This document shows, piece by piece, positions 38,405-46,249 of a stretch of DNA of 64,000 nucleotides. The notes beneath the pieces were generated by a model. That model was not told the DNA's origin. It did not search any database and saw only the letters and a list, made by a program, of their open reading frames with translations. Position 1 is the stretch's first letter. The number at the start of each line of letters is the position of its first letter. The stretch lies in contig NZ_JAMJPJ010000005.1 in NCBI RefSeq assembly GCF_023555005.1, forward strand, positions 62,001 through 126,000, given 5' to 3'. Both the position numbers and the translations under genes were made by a program. This DNA is from Halomonas llamarensis (GTDB lineage: Bacteria > Pseudomonadota > Gammaproteobacteria > Pseudomonadales > Halomonadaceae).

Positions 38405-39799
38405 TTAACAGAGAAAAACTTGGTTTTTACCTGCCATTTTGGCGAGATACATGCTTTGATCCGCCCGCTCAAATAGCTGGCGGGGCTGGTCGTCAGGCTG
38501 GACAAGAGTCAGGCCGATACTGATCGTTAATGGGTCGGCGATGGAGAAAATATGTTGCTCCACGTTGTGGCAGAGCCGGTTAGCGAGTTGGAGACAGGCG
38601 TCTTGGCTCACTCTTTTCACAATAATAATAAACTCATCGCCACCCCAGCGGCCAAAGTGGTCATCGTCTCTCAAGGTTTTCTGCACTAGAAACGCCATAT
38701 CACGCAAGATATCATCGCCGGTCGCATGCCCATAGGTATCGTTAATATTTTTAAAATCGTCAATATCAAACATTAACATCGCGAAGTTGACCGACGAATG
38801 GATTGCATCCTCAATTACCCGCTCTGTGTAGTAGCGGTTCCAGCATTTTGTTAAGGGGTCGATGCGCGTCAGGCTCTCAAGGCGTTGATTGGTCTTGGTT
38901 AACTGGCGATTGAGGTGAACGACCTCCAAAGCGGTTATGGCCACGGCTAAATCGTCGGCCAGCTCAATCGTCATAGAGGCTTCCAGCGGCGTCCAATAAC
39001 TCAAGGAGCCCTGAAGCGTCGTATCAGCAGCCAAGGCGGGGAGTAGCGGCTGTTGGCGAAACAGCACTAACCAACCTAACGCGGCATTCGCGACGCGGAG
39101 CTGGGCCGCCATGCCGCCTTGGCAGCTGCCGTTCAATTCGGTCATTTCGTCATGGGCGTTGTGCTGGTTTAGCTGCTGTAACTGGTGAAATAGCGGGTGC
39201 CTGGAGGGGCATTTGCCAAAGCAGTGGAGATCGCCCTGATAAGCCAGCGCGATACCTTCGGTTTGAAAAATATCGCACCAGCTAGCGCCATGATGCTGCA
39301 AAATATCATCAATGGAAGTCGGTTGTTTAATATCTCTGTATAGCAACCTGCGGCGAGACTTTAAACCTAACTGGCGAGTGACCATACATTCTGCTTTTAA
39401 CAAGCGTAAGCGTTGGGACGCACTATCAATGAGTAGCTGGATCCACTTGTCAGGCTCTGCGTAGGCGGCAGGTGGATGCCCAATATACCCCCACACCCCA
39501 TGTTCGCCATTTAGCTCATAAAGTTGCAGTTTTGAGGCCGCTAAATCGTCGTAACAATGAATAGCGAGCAGCGCGTGATGAAAGGCTAGGTTATTTTCCA
39601 ACGGATAGCAGTATGCCAAACGGAGGTTTCCTGTGCTCAAACGGCGATAAAGTGCAATGGGTTGGTTGTCCGCCAGTTTGTGTAGCGTTTTGGCGAGTCG
39701 CTCAAAAAGCTCCGGAGGCGTTTTCGATGAACTGATGAGGCCTAATGCGTGGCATAGGTCATCGAAAGTATTGGCTGGTGTAGAAGGTACGCCACTCAT
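38405..39799 (-). CDS. Diguanylate cyclase with degenerate GAF-PHY (phytochrome-like) sensor region
   Basis: C-terminal GGDEF domain (about residues 310-464): intact active site RWGGDEF, metal-site FDIDDFKNIND, and an RxxD inhibitory site (RDDD) five residues before GGDEF, so c-di-GMP synthesis with product feedback is expected. Residues about 165-310 follow the PHY-domain pattern (EGIALAYQGDLHCFGKCPS, then GWLVLFRQQ, then SYWTPLEAS), and about 20-150 look like a reduced GAF domain. The N-terminal PAS of bacteriophytochromes and a recognisable chromophore pocket are absent. No membrane segment. AGGAG precedes ATG 39799. Divergent from the regulator at 39949. Confidence 0.85.
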   Translation of the reverse strand: MSGVPSTPANTFDDLCHALGLISSSKTPPELFERLAKTLHKLADNQPIALYRRLSTGNLRLAYCYPLENNLAFHHALLAIHCYDDLAASKLQLYELNGEHGVWGYIGHPPAAYAEPDKWIQLLIDSASQRLRLLKAECMVTRQLGLKSRRRLLYRDIKQPTSIDDILQHHGASWCDIFQTEGIALAYQGDLHCFGKCPSRHPLFHQLQQLNQHNAHDEMTELNGSCQGGMAAQLRVANAALGWLVLFRQQPLLPALAADTTLQGSLSYWTPLEASMTIELADDLAVAITALEVVHLNRQLTKTNQRLESLTRIDPLTKCWNRYYTERVIEDAIHSSVNFAMLMFDIDDFKNINDTYGHATGDDILRDMAFLVQKTLRDDDHFGRWGGDEFIIIVKRVSQDACLQLANRLCHNVEQHIFSIADPLTISIGLTLVQPDDQPRQLFERADQSMYLAKMAGKNQVFLC

Positions 39800-39869
39800 C
39801 CTGAATGACTCCTAAAGCACGGCGCCTGCGTAATAGCCAGGGCGTGCCTTGGTATGGGTGAAACGATGG

Positions 39870-39928
39870 ATTGAAATTGAAGTAACGATTCAATCAAAAG
39901 GTTAATCACTATTCAACTATTATTGAAT
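39870..39928. promoter_or_regulatory. Palindromic operator candidates between diguanylate cyclase and XRE-like regulator
   Basis: Five copies of the half-site ATTGAA/TTCAAT or its extension in 59 bp: ATTGAA at 39870-39875 and 39876-39881, TTCAAT at 39889-39894, and the perfect dyad ATTCAA-N6-TTGAAT at 39911-39928. They lie in the 149-bp divergent gap, close to both starts, where the XRE-like protein could repress itself and the cyclase. Confidence 0.5.
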
Positions 39929-39948
39929 AATCGCTTCACATTGGCGGC

Positions 39949-40359
39949 ATGAATGAAAAACAGATGTTCGCCGAGCGATTAAAAAACGCCATGCAAGCAG
40001 CCGGGTACGACGTGCGCTCCTCTGTTCTGGAGCGTGAATTCAACCTGCGTTATTGGGGAAAGCCGATTACGTATCAAGCGGTCAGGCGCTGGCTGCGCGG
40101 CGATTCAATTCCCAGCCAGGAAAAACTTCAGGTATTGGCACACTGGCTGGCAATTGATCCTCATCAATTACGCTATGGTCGTGTAGCAACGTCGTCCATC
40201 AGCGAGCCGTCGGCCGTTTGGGATATTTCTTCCAACAACGAAGAGCAGCGATTATTAGCGCTATACCGCCGCTTGCCTACTGAGCAGCGCAAGGTCGTGC
40301 TGGAGGTGATGGAGACATTTGCGAAAGCTTATTCAACGACAGATAGCCCCAATAAATAG
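39949..40359 (+). CDS. XRE/CI-like helix-turn-helix transcriptional regulator
   Basis: 136 residues. The N-terminal half resembles a phage-repressor-type HTH: FAERLKNAMQAAGY helix, then PITYQAVRRWLRGDSIPS (turn and recognition helix) and EKLQVLAHWLAIDPHQLRYG. The C-terminal 50 residues (NEEQRLLALYRRLPTEQRKVVLEVME) form a helical, probably dimerising tail. The promoter region carries ATTCAA/TTGAAT palindromes. Likely an autoregulator of this divergent pair; the effector is unknown. Confidence 0.75.
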   Translation: MNEKQMFAERLKNAMQAAGYDVRSSVLEREFNLRYWGKPITYQAVRRWLRGDSIPSQEKLQVLAHWLAIDPHQLRYGRVATSSISEPSAVWDISSNNEEQRLLALYRRLPTEQRKVVLEVMETFAKAYSTTDSPNK

Positions 40360-40382
40360 ATACCCTCTTGAGAGAGCTCCCG

Positions 40383-42530
40383 CTATGACCCACTGCGCCC
40401 GCGCCGCCAGGTAAAGTAACGCTTCAATAACGCCAGTATCCGTTCGGGTTTGTGAGCGTTTTTCCATACCCCGGCGGTGGCCTTGGCCGCTTCGCCCAAG
40501 GTGGGGTAAGGGTGAATGGTACCCAGCAGCTTGTTGAGGCCTAAGCCGTGTTTCATGGCGATGGTGAATTCACCCAGCCACTCGCCAGCATTCTCCGCCA
40601 CGATGGTCGCGCCGAGAATTTTGTCTTTGCCTGGCACGGTAAGCACCTTGATAAACCCCTCGGTGGCGCCTTCGGCAATGGCGCGGTCACTGTCTGCCAT
40701 GGCGTAGCGGGTGACCTCGAAGGCGATGTGCTTCTCCTTGGCTTCCTTCTCGTTGAGGCCGACCCGCGCGACTTCCGGCTGGACGTAGGTTACCGCGGGC
40801 ATGTACCGATAATCCACGGCAAAGCTTTTCAGCTCGCCAAACAGCGCGTTAACCGCCGCATGCCAGGCCTGGTGAGCAGCAGCGTGGGTCAACTGATAAG
40901 GCCCGGCGAGATCCCCGCAGGCCCAGATATTGGGCAGGCGCGTTTGCAGTCGCTCGTTAAGCTCCAGCGTACCGGTGGGCGAAGTGGTTACCCCCAGCGC
41001 TTCAAGGCCCAGCCCTTCAATATTGGCTTGGCGGCCGACACTCACCAGCAGATAGTCGAAGGCCAGTTCAGAGCGCTCTCCGTGGTGCTCCACTACCAGC
41101 TGATAGCCTGACGCGTCGCTGATGACTTCCAGTGCCTTGGTGTCAGTCATTACCGTGACACCTTCGCCCGCCAGGGTGTTTTCGACGGCCTCGCCGACCT
41201 CCTGATCCTCCCGGCCCATCAGCTGAGGCATGCCTTCCACCAGCGTGACCTGGCTGCCCAGGCGGGCAAAGCTTTGGCCAAGCTCACAGCCGATGGCGCC
41301 GCCGCCGAGCACCACCAGGCGCTTGGGTAATTCTGTCAGTGACCATAGGTTTTCAGAGGTGAGCACGGGCGCGTGCTCAATGCCCGGCAGCGATGGCACC
41401 TTGGGGCGGGCGCCGGTGGCCAGCACGACATGGCGGGCAGTGAGGGTTTTGTCGCCTACTTGAACTTCCCAGGGTGAAATCAGGGTGGCGTGGTCCTGGT
41501 ACACCTCAACGCCCAGTTGGGTGTAGCGCTCGACGCTGTCGTGGGGCTCGATATCGCTAATCGCCTGATGCACATGCCCCATGACCTTGGCGAAATCAAT
41601 TTGCGGTTCGCTTGACGTCACGCCAAAGCGTGGCGCGGTACGAATCTCGTGGGCGGCACGGGCGGCGCGTATCAGTGCTTTTGACGGTACGCAGCCGGTA
41701 TTCAGGCAGTCGCCACCCATCTTGTGCTTTTCGACCAATGCCACCTTGGCGTTGACGGCGCTGGCGATATAGCTGGTCACGAGCCCGGCGGAGCCACCGC
41801 CAATGACCAGAATGTCATAATCAAATGTGGTTGGGCGTTTAAAAGCTTGGTATGCCTTGCGCTTTTGTACCAGCAGCACGATGCGCCGGGCGATCCAAGG
41901 AAATACCGCGAGTAGGACAAATGAGGCAAGCAGTGACGGCGAGAGGATACCGCCTAAACTTTCTAACTCGCCGAGCTGACCGCCAGCATTAACGTAGACG
42001 GCGGTGCCGGGTAGCATCGCGACCTGGCTGACCCAATAAAACGTTACGGTTTTTATCCGGGTAAGCCCCATCACCAAGTTGATCATGAAAAAGGGGAAAA
42101 TTGGCACCAAACGCAGGGTAAAAAGGTAGAGAGCACCGTCGCGCTCAACCCCGCGATTGATCCGTTCAAACTGGCGCGGGAAGCGTTTTTCAATCGGCTT
42201 GCGGAACAGAAAACGTGAGATCACAAAGGCTAGCGTAGCCCCTATCGTGCTGGCGAACGAGATGATCAAAAGCCCCCAACCAAGGCCAAACAGCGCCCCG
42301 CCCAGCAGGGTCATCAAGGCGGCGCCCGGTAGCGATAGCGCCGTGATGACAACGTACACAGCGAAGAAAATTCCCGCGACCTGCCAAGGCGATTGGCTAA
42401 ACATGGCCTGAAAGTCACTGCGATACGCTTGCATCGTCTCAAGGGTAAAGTAATCCGCCGCACCGCTAAGATAAAACAGTGCTACCACAGCGGCCAAAAG
42501 GGCAATCAATAAAAGGCGTTGTCGGTTCAC
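40383..42530 (-). CDS. Fusion of VTT/TVP38 (DedA-like) membrane domain with mercuric-reductase-like flavoprotein
   Basis: 715 residues, GTG start with GGAG. Residues 1-225: membrane helices and a VTT/SNARE-associated domain with GAALMTLLGGALFG, LRLVPIFPFFMINLVMG and PGTAVYVNAG. Residues about 237-715: class I pyridine nucleotide-disulphide oxidoreductase with FAD motif VIGGGSAGL, redox pair CLNTGCVPSK, NAD motif VVLGGGAIGCELGQ, WACGDLAGPYQLTH, and C-terminal HPYPTLGEA where relatives have HPHPT. There is no N-terminal heavy-metal domain and no C-terminal CC pair, so mercury reduction is unlikely. The fusion recurs in proteobacteria, but its substrate is unknown. Confidence 0.82.
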   Translation of the reverse strand: MNRQRLLLIALLAAVVALFYLSGAADYFTLETMQAYRSDFQAMFSQSPWQVAGIFFAVYVVITALSLPGAALMTLLGGALFGLGWGLLIISFASTIGATLAFVISRFLFRKPIEKRFPRQFERINRGVERDGALYLFTLRLVPIFPFFMINLVMGLTRIKTVTFYWVSQVAMLPGTAVYVNAGGQLGELESLGGILSPSLLASFVLLAVFPWIARRIVLLVQKRKAYQAFKRPTTFDYDILVIGGGSAGLVTSYIASAVNAKVALVEKHKMGGDCLNTGCVPSKALIRAARAAHEIRTAPRFGVTSSEPQIDFAKVMGHVHQAISDIEPHDSVERYTQLGVEVYQDHATLISPWEVQVGDKTLTARHVVLATGARPKVPSLPGIEHAPVLTSENLWSLTELPKRLVVLGGGAIGCELGQSFARLGSQVTLVEGMPQLMGREDQEVGEAVENTLAGEGVTVMTDTKALEVISDASGYQLVVEHHGERSELAFDYLLVSVGRQANIEGLGLEALGVTTSPTGTLELNERLQTRLPNIWACGDLAGPYQLTHAAAHQAWHAAVNALFGELKSFAVDYRYMPAVTYVQPEVARVGLNEKEAKEKHIAFEVTRYAMADSDRAIAEGATEGFIKVLTVPGKDKILGATIVAENAGEWLGEFTIAMKHGLGLNKLLGTIHPYPTLGEAAKATAGVWKNAHKPERILALLKRYFTWRRGRSGS

Positions 42531-42600
42531 GTAAGGCTCCAGTGTTGACGGTCTTAAGTTCCATGCGTTGGGAGAGTCAGTGCGTTATGGTGCCAGTTCC

Positions 42601-43236
42601 TTACGCTTGCCTATGGCGGATGTGCCGCCAGCGTTGCCAATCTTCCGGGCGGTCAACGTCCCAAATGGTCTTAGGGTAACGAGCAGTTAACCTGCTAGCG
42701 GTAAGACGAGCGCAGGTCTCGGCGAATACGTGCTCGCTGCCCCACGGCATATCACTAAATAGCGTGGGGTAGTCGTCTTGAGTGCCAATCAGCCCATAGC
42801 CGCCGTCCTCGGCGGGAAGTATCACCACGTTATGGGTAGTGAGCTGCTGCGCGCAGGTGGTGATCAGGTCGCTGGTGATGCTCGGGCAGTCGCTGCCCAT
42901 CACCATGGCGGGGCCGGGCGCGTCGCGAAGAGCGTGTCGCATTCGTGTGCCTAAATCGCCTTCTGGTTGAGGTTTCAGCGTGACGCCTAGCCGCGCACTT
43001 AGCGCGGTAAAGAGCCGGTGTTGGTGTTTCAGTGCGGTCCAGAGCGTCACGTGTTCTGCTGGGAGTGCCTGGCAGGCGTTGGTCACGCAGTGATGCACTA
43101 GCTCAGCGTGGGCATCGGCCGCGCCTTGTTCGCCTAGCAGCGGAATCAGCCGGGTTTTGACACAGCCGGGCAGCGGGGCTTTGGCAAGCACGTGCAGCGT
43201 GACAGGGGGGCGAGTGATAAAAGGCTCAGCGCACAT
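42601..43236 (-). CDS. TIGR04282/DUF2064-type glycosyltransferase
   Basis: 211 residues, GT-A-like nucleotidyl/glycosyltransferase fold. Seen: HVLAKAPLPGCVKTRLIP near residue 15-32 (nucleotide-binding start), MVMGSDCPSI near 112 (metal-binding DxD-like) and LPAEDGGYGLIG near 140. Family members are annotated as arsenosugar-biosynthesis glycosyltransferases, but no arsM or arsenosugar radical-SAM gene is near. It overlaps the preceding glycosyltransferase by 11 bp, so the two are probably made together. Confidence 0.75.
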   Translation of the reverse strand: MCAEPFITRPPVTLHVLAKAPLPGCVKTRLIPLLGEQGAADAHAELVHHCVTNACQALPAEHVTLWTALKHQHRLFTALSARLGVTLKPQPEGDLGTRMRHALRDAPGPAMVMGSDCPSITSDLITTCAQQLTTHNVVILPAEDGGYGLIGTQDDYPTLFSDMPWGSEHVFAETCARLTASRLTARYPKTIWDVDRPEDWQRWRHIRHRQA

Positions 43237-43948
43237 GACGATATGCCTTCGCGAGCTCGTCGGCGCTAACGCCGCGCCAGTAGCGATAGCGCAGCCGCCA
43301 CATGAGTAAAATAGTGCGCCAGACGCCGTGCTGATCCCAGCGCCTGCCCGAGCTTATTACGTGAGCACGTAAGCAAGCGGGGCGAGCAAGTCGCTTGAGC
43401 CGTTTAGTGATTTCGATGTCCTCCATCAAAGGTTGCTCGGGGAAACCCTCTACGGTGTCGAATACGTCGCGGCGCATAAACAAGGCTTGATCGCCGGTGG
43501 CGATTCCACTCAACCGTGAACGCAGATTGATCATCGCGCTGATAAGGGGTAGCCAACGGCTCTTGCCTTCCAAACGAATAGCAAACCGCCCCCAAGGGTG
43601 CTGCACTAGCGTCTGTGTGATCAGCTTAAGCGCATCGGGTGGCAAGTGTGTATCAGCATGCAGGAACAGCAGCGCCGGGGCGCTGGCATACTGCGCACCG
43701 AGATTCATTTGCCGTGCCCGGCCCGGTAGGCTGGTGATCACTCTACTTGCCAGTGGTTGGGCGATGCGCACGCTTGCGTCTACACTGCCGCCATCGACCA
43801 CAATGATTTCGATGCCTTGGCTGCCCAACGATGTCAGTGCCGTTAAATGGTGCGCCAGGGCAGCTGCCTCGTTGAGCACCGTTATCACGATGCTGAGGTG
43901 AGGCGTCTTTTCAGCCGAGTTTTCAATTGAGTTTTCAACCGAGTTCAA
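43226..43948 (-). CDS. TIGR04283-type family 2 glycosyltransferase
   Basis: 240 residues. GT2 domain: LSIVITVLNEAAALAHHL near 18-36, IIVVDGGSVDAS near 50-60, LLFLHADTHLPPDAL (DxD-type HAD) near 95 and TGDQALFMRRDVFD near 155. TTG 43948 is the only plausible start and overlaps the ABC ATPase gene by 14 bp. The first residues repeat as NSVE-NSIE-NSAE from three tandem 12-bp units. It is usually paired with a TIGR04282 protein, as here. Acceptor sugar or lipid unknown. Confidence 0.75.
   Translation of the reverse strand: MNSVENSIENSAEKTPHLSIVITVLNEAAALAHHLTALTSLGSQGIEIIVVDGGSVDASVRIAQPLASRVITSLPGRARQMNLGAQYASAPALLFLHADTHLPPDALKLITQTLVQHPWGRFAIRLEGKSRWLPLISAMINLRSRLSGIATGDQALFMRRDVFDTVEGFPEQPLMEDIEITKRLKRLARPACLRAHVISSGRRWDQHGVWRTILLMWRLRYRYWRGVSADELAKAYRHVR
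43910..43945. repeat. Three tandem 12-bp repeats at a gene overlap
   Basis: Plus strand: TTCAGCCGAGTT, TTCAATTGAGTT, TTCAACCGAGTT, in perfect register. They encode (minus strand) the start of the TIGR04283 glycosyltransferase, and the last unit overlaps the end of the ABC ATPase gene. Confidence 0.85.
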
Positions 43949-44567
43949 TCACCGGCCCTCCTGCTGCCTTGGTATCCGCGTGGTCGTGGGTGACCAGCAG
44001 TGCGGGGAGACCTGCGTCGCGCAGTTGGTTAAACACCAGCGTGCGCATTTCCTGGCGCAGCGCCGTATCCAGTTTGGAAAACGGCTCGTCGAGCAGCACC
44101 GCGCGCGGCTGGGAGAGCAGTAGACGCATTAACGCCACGCGCGCCTGCTGGCCGCCGGAAAGCGTGGCCGGGTCGCGGTCCTCGTAGCCTGAAAGCCCGA
44201 CTTGGTGTAGCGCCTGGGCAAGCTGCGCCTGTTTGTTGGCCGTGCGCTGGGGGATGCCAAAGCGCAAATTGCCGCCCACGCTCAAGTGGGGAAACAGCAA
44301 TGGATCCTGAAATAACAGCCCCAGACCGCGCTTTTCAGCAGGCAGGGTATCCAAGCGTGTATTCGCCAGAAAGACTTGCCCCTGGGCCTTGAAGACGGGC
44401 GACATAAACCCCGCCAGGTAGGCCAGCAGGGTTGATTTACCCGAGCCAGAGGGGCCCATGACGGTGAGCACTTCGCCGGGCGCAATGGCTCGATCGATAG
44501 CCAGCAGCGTTTCGCCATGCAGCGTGATCTGTACCTGCTGGATGAGCAGCGTCGGGTTCGGTGTCAT
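43935..44567 (-). CDS. ynjD: ABC transporter ATP-binding protein (YnjD-like)
   Basis: 210 residues. Walker A GPSGSGKST near 39-47, Q-loop LLFQDPLLFPHL near 85, signature LSGGQQARVAL near 137, Walker B AVLLDEPFSKLD near 155-167 and H-loop LLVTHDHAD near 192. It is a short ATPase without a regulatory C-terminal domain, as in YnjD. It overlaps the permease by 4 bp. The symbol is assigned by overall operon likeness to E. coli ynjBCD. Confidence 0.82.
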   Translation of the reverse strand: MTPNPTLLIQQVQITLHGETLLAIDRAIAPGEVLTVMGPSGSGKSTLLAYLAGFMSPVFKAQGQVFLANTRLDTLPAEKRGLGLLFQDPLLFPHLSVGGNLRFGIPQRTANKQAQLAQALHQVGLSGYEDRDPATLSGGQQARVALMRLLLSQPRAVLLDEPFSKLDTALRQEMRTLVFNQLRDAGLPALLVTHDHADTKAAGGPVIELG

Positions 44568-46246
44568 GCAACTCCTCGCATCTGGCGACGTTTGGCCCAG
44601 GCTAGGCGCGGTATCAATAGCGCCAGACTAAAGCCGATAAAGGGAAGTAGGGCCTGGAGCAGTGCAAGGACGGCGATGAGGCGACGATTGCCTCCGGAAG
44701 CCATGGCCACCGCTTCGGTGGTGATGGTGGGGACGCGGCCACCGCCGAGTAACAGCGTGGGTAAATACTGGCCGATACTCACCGCCAAACTGACTGCGCA
44801 GGCGGTAAGCAGCGGCGCCAACAGCAGCGGCAGGCGCACCTGCCAGAAGGCCCGCCAGGGCGAGGCACCCAGCGAATGGGCAGCCTGCATCCAGCGCGGG
44901 TCCAGGCGTCGATAGGCTTCCGAAAGCGACAGGTAGAGATAAGGCGCCACAAACAGCAGGTGGGCGGCAATCACCAGCGCCATCTGGGGGCGAACGTTAA
45001 TGCTTTCCGCGGCGACCACCAGGCCAAACAGAAAGGCGACCTGGGGCACAATCAGCGGCAGATACAGAAGCCACTGGGAGCGGCTCACCGGCAGATGATG
45101 ACGTACTGCATTCTCAAGGGTTGCCACCACCATCACCGCGGCGCTCAGCGTGGCGGCTAGCCCCACGCTGAGCGTATTCAGCAGCGGGGTGGTGACGCTT
45201 GGCAAAATGCGCTGCCAGTGATCCAGGGTAAAGGTGCCGGGCAAGGCATCAGGAAAGCGCCAGAAACCGGCGACTGAAAAGATGACCAGCCCGCCAATCG
45301 CGCTGATGGCCAGCAACGTCGTGGTGGTCAGCAACAGTCGGCCGCCAACGGCGATCGCCATCGACCCCGTGTTTCTTGCTCCATTGATCAGCCAGCCTTG
45401 GCTGACCCGCTTGACGCACTGCTCCCCAAGCCACCAGGTTAAGAGTGCCGCAAGCGTGACACCGAGCTGCAATACCGCACCGGCGGAGGCCATGTAACGG
45501 TGGTCCAGGTCGGGGTCGTTGAACCAGCCAAGAATCGACACACTCAGTGTGGGCGGCAACGTCGGGCCGAGAATCATGGCCATATCGACCACCGAGGTGG
45601 CGTAGGCAATCACCGCGTAGACCGGCAGCCGAATCAATGGATACAGCACTGGAAAGACACTTTTCAGCCAGGCGATGTTCGCCGAGTAGCCCAGCGAGCG
45701 TGCCAGGGTGACGCGCCTCTCCGGGTCCAGTTGGGGCAACGCCGCCAGGCACATCAAGAGTAGAAAAGGCACTTCTTTGAGCACCAGCCCGGCCATTAGG
45801 GAAAGCCCCAACGGGTCGTTGACGATGAGGGCGTCTGGCGGGCGCTCCCAGCCGGTTAACCCAGGCGATACCCAGCGTACAAAAAGCCCCGAAGGGGCGA
45901 TAAGAAAAGCCAGGCCAAAGGCGACTGCCGCATGGGGTATCGCCAGCAACGGCGAGACCAGCCGCCGAATGCCGCGATCCAGCCAGGTGCCTCGGCTGGC
46001 TGCCAGAAACAGTGCCACGATGGCGAGTGCCACCAGGGTGGTGATCAGCCCGCTCGCATAGCTCAACAGTATGGAGCGGTATAATCCAGGGCGCTGCCAA
46101 AGGGCCTGCCAGGCGTCAAAATGAAACGTCTCGCCGCCGAGTACCGGCAAGTAGCCAAACGCCGGGAGGATAACCATCAGCAGCCCCGCTGCTAATGGCA
46201 CCACCAATACACTGATCAATATCCATGGGGCTAGACGAAGCAGCAT
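44564..46246 (-). CDS. ynjC: ABC transporter permease, two fused halves (YnjC-like)
   Basis: 560 residues with about twelve hydrophobic segments, i.e. two BPD-type permease halves in one chain. The EAA-type coupling loops are seen near 180 (SLGYSANIAWLKSVFPVL) and near 460 (AAHSLGASPWRAFWQVRLP). This layout is that of FbpB/ThiP/YnjC-type importers (iron, thiamine or unknown substrates). It starts 3 bp after the binding-protein gene and overlaps the ATPase gene. Confidence 0.82.
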   Translation of the reverse strand: MLLRLAPWILISVLVVPLAAGLLMVILPAFGYLPVLGGETFHFDAWQALWQRPGLYRSILLSYASGLITTLVALAIVALFLAASRGTWLDRGIRRLVSPLLAIPHAAVAFGLAFLIAPSGLFVRWVSPGLTGWERPPDALIVNDPLGLSLMAGLVLKEVPFLLLMCLAALPQLDPERRVTLARSLGYSANIAWLKSVFPVLYPLIRLPVYAVIAYATSVVDMAMILGPTLPPTLSVSILGWFNDPDLDHRYMASAGAVLQLGVTLAALLTWWLGEQCVKRVSQGWLINGARNTGSMAIAVGGRLLLTTTTLLAISAIGGLVIFSVAGFWRFPDALPGTFTLDHWQRILPSVTTPLLNTLSVGLAATLSAAVMVVATLENAVRHHLPVSRSQWLLYLPLIVPQVAFLFGLVVAAESINVRPQMALVIAAHLLFVAPYLYLSLSEAYRRLDPRWMQAAHSLGASPWRAFWQVRLPLLLAPLLTACAVSLAVSIGQYLPTLLLGGGRVPTITTEAVAMASGGNRRLIAVLALLQALLPFIGFSLALLIPRLAWAKRRQMRGVA

Positions 46247-46249
46247 CGA

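Noticed and set aside
40383-42530. Mercuric reductase
   Set aside because: No heavy-metal-associated domain or C-terminal Cys pair, and no mer genes nearby.
42601-43948. Arsenosugar biosynthesis
   Set aside because: Only the family names suggest it; there is no arsenite methyltransferase or arsenosugar radical-SAM gene in the window.
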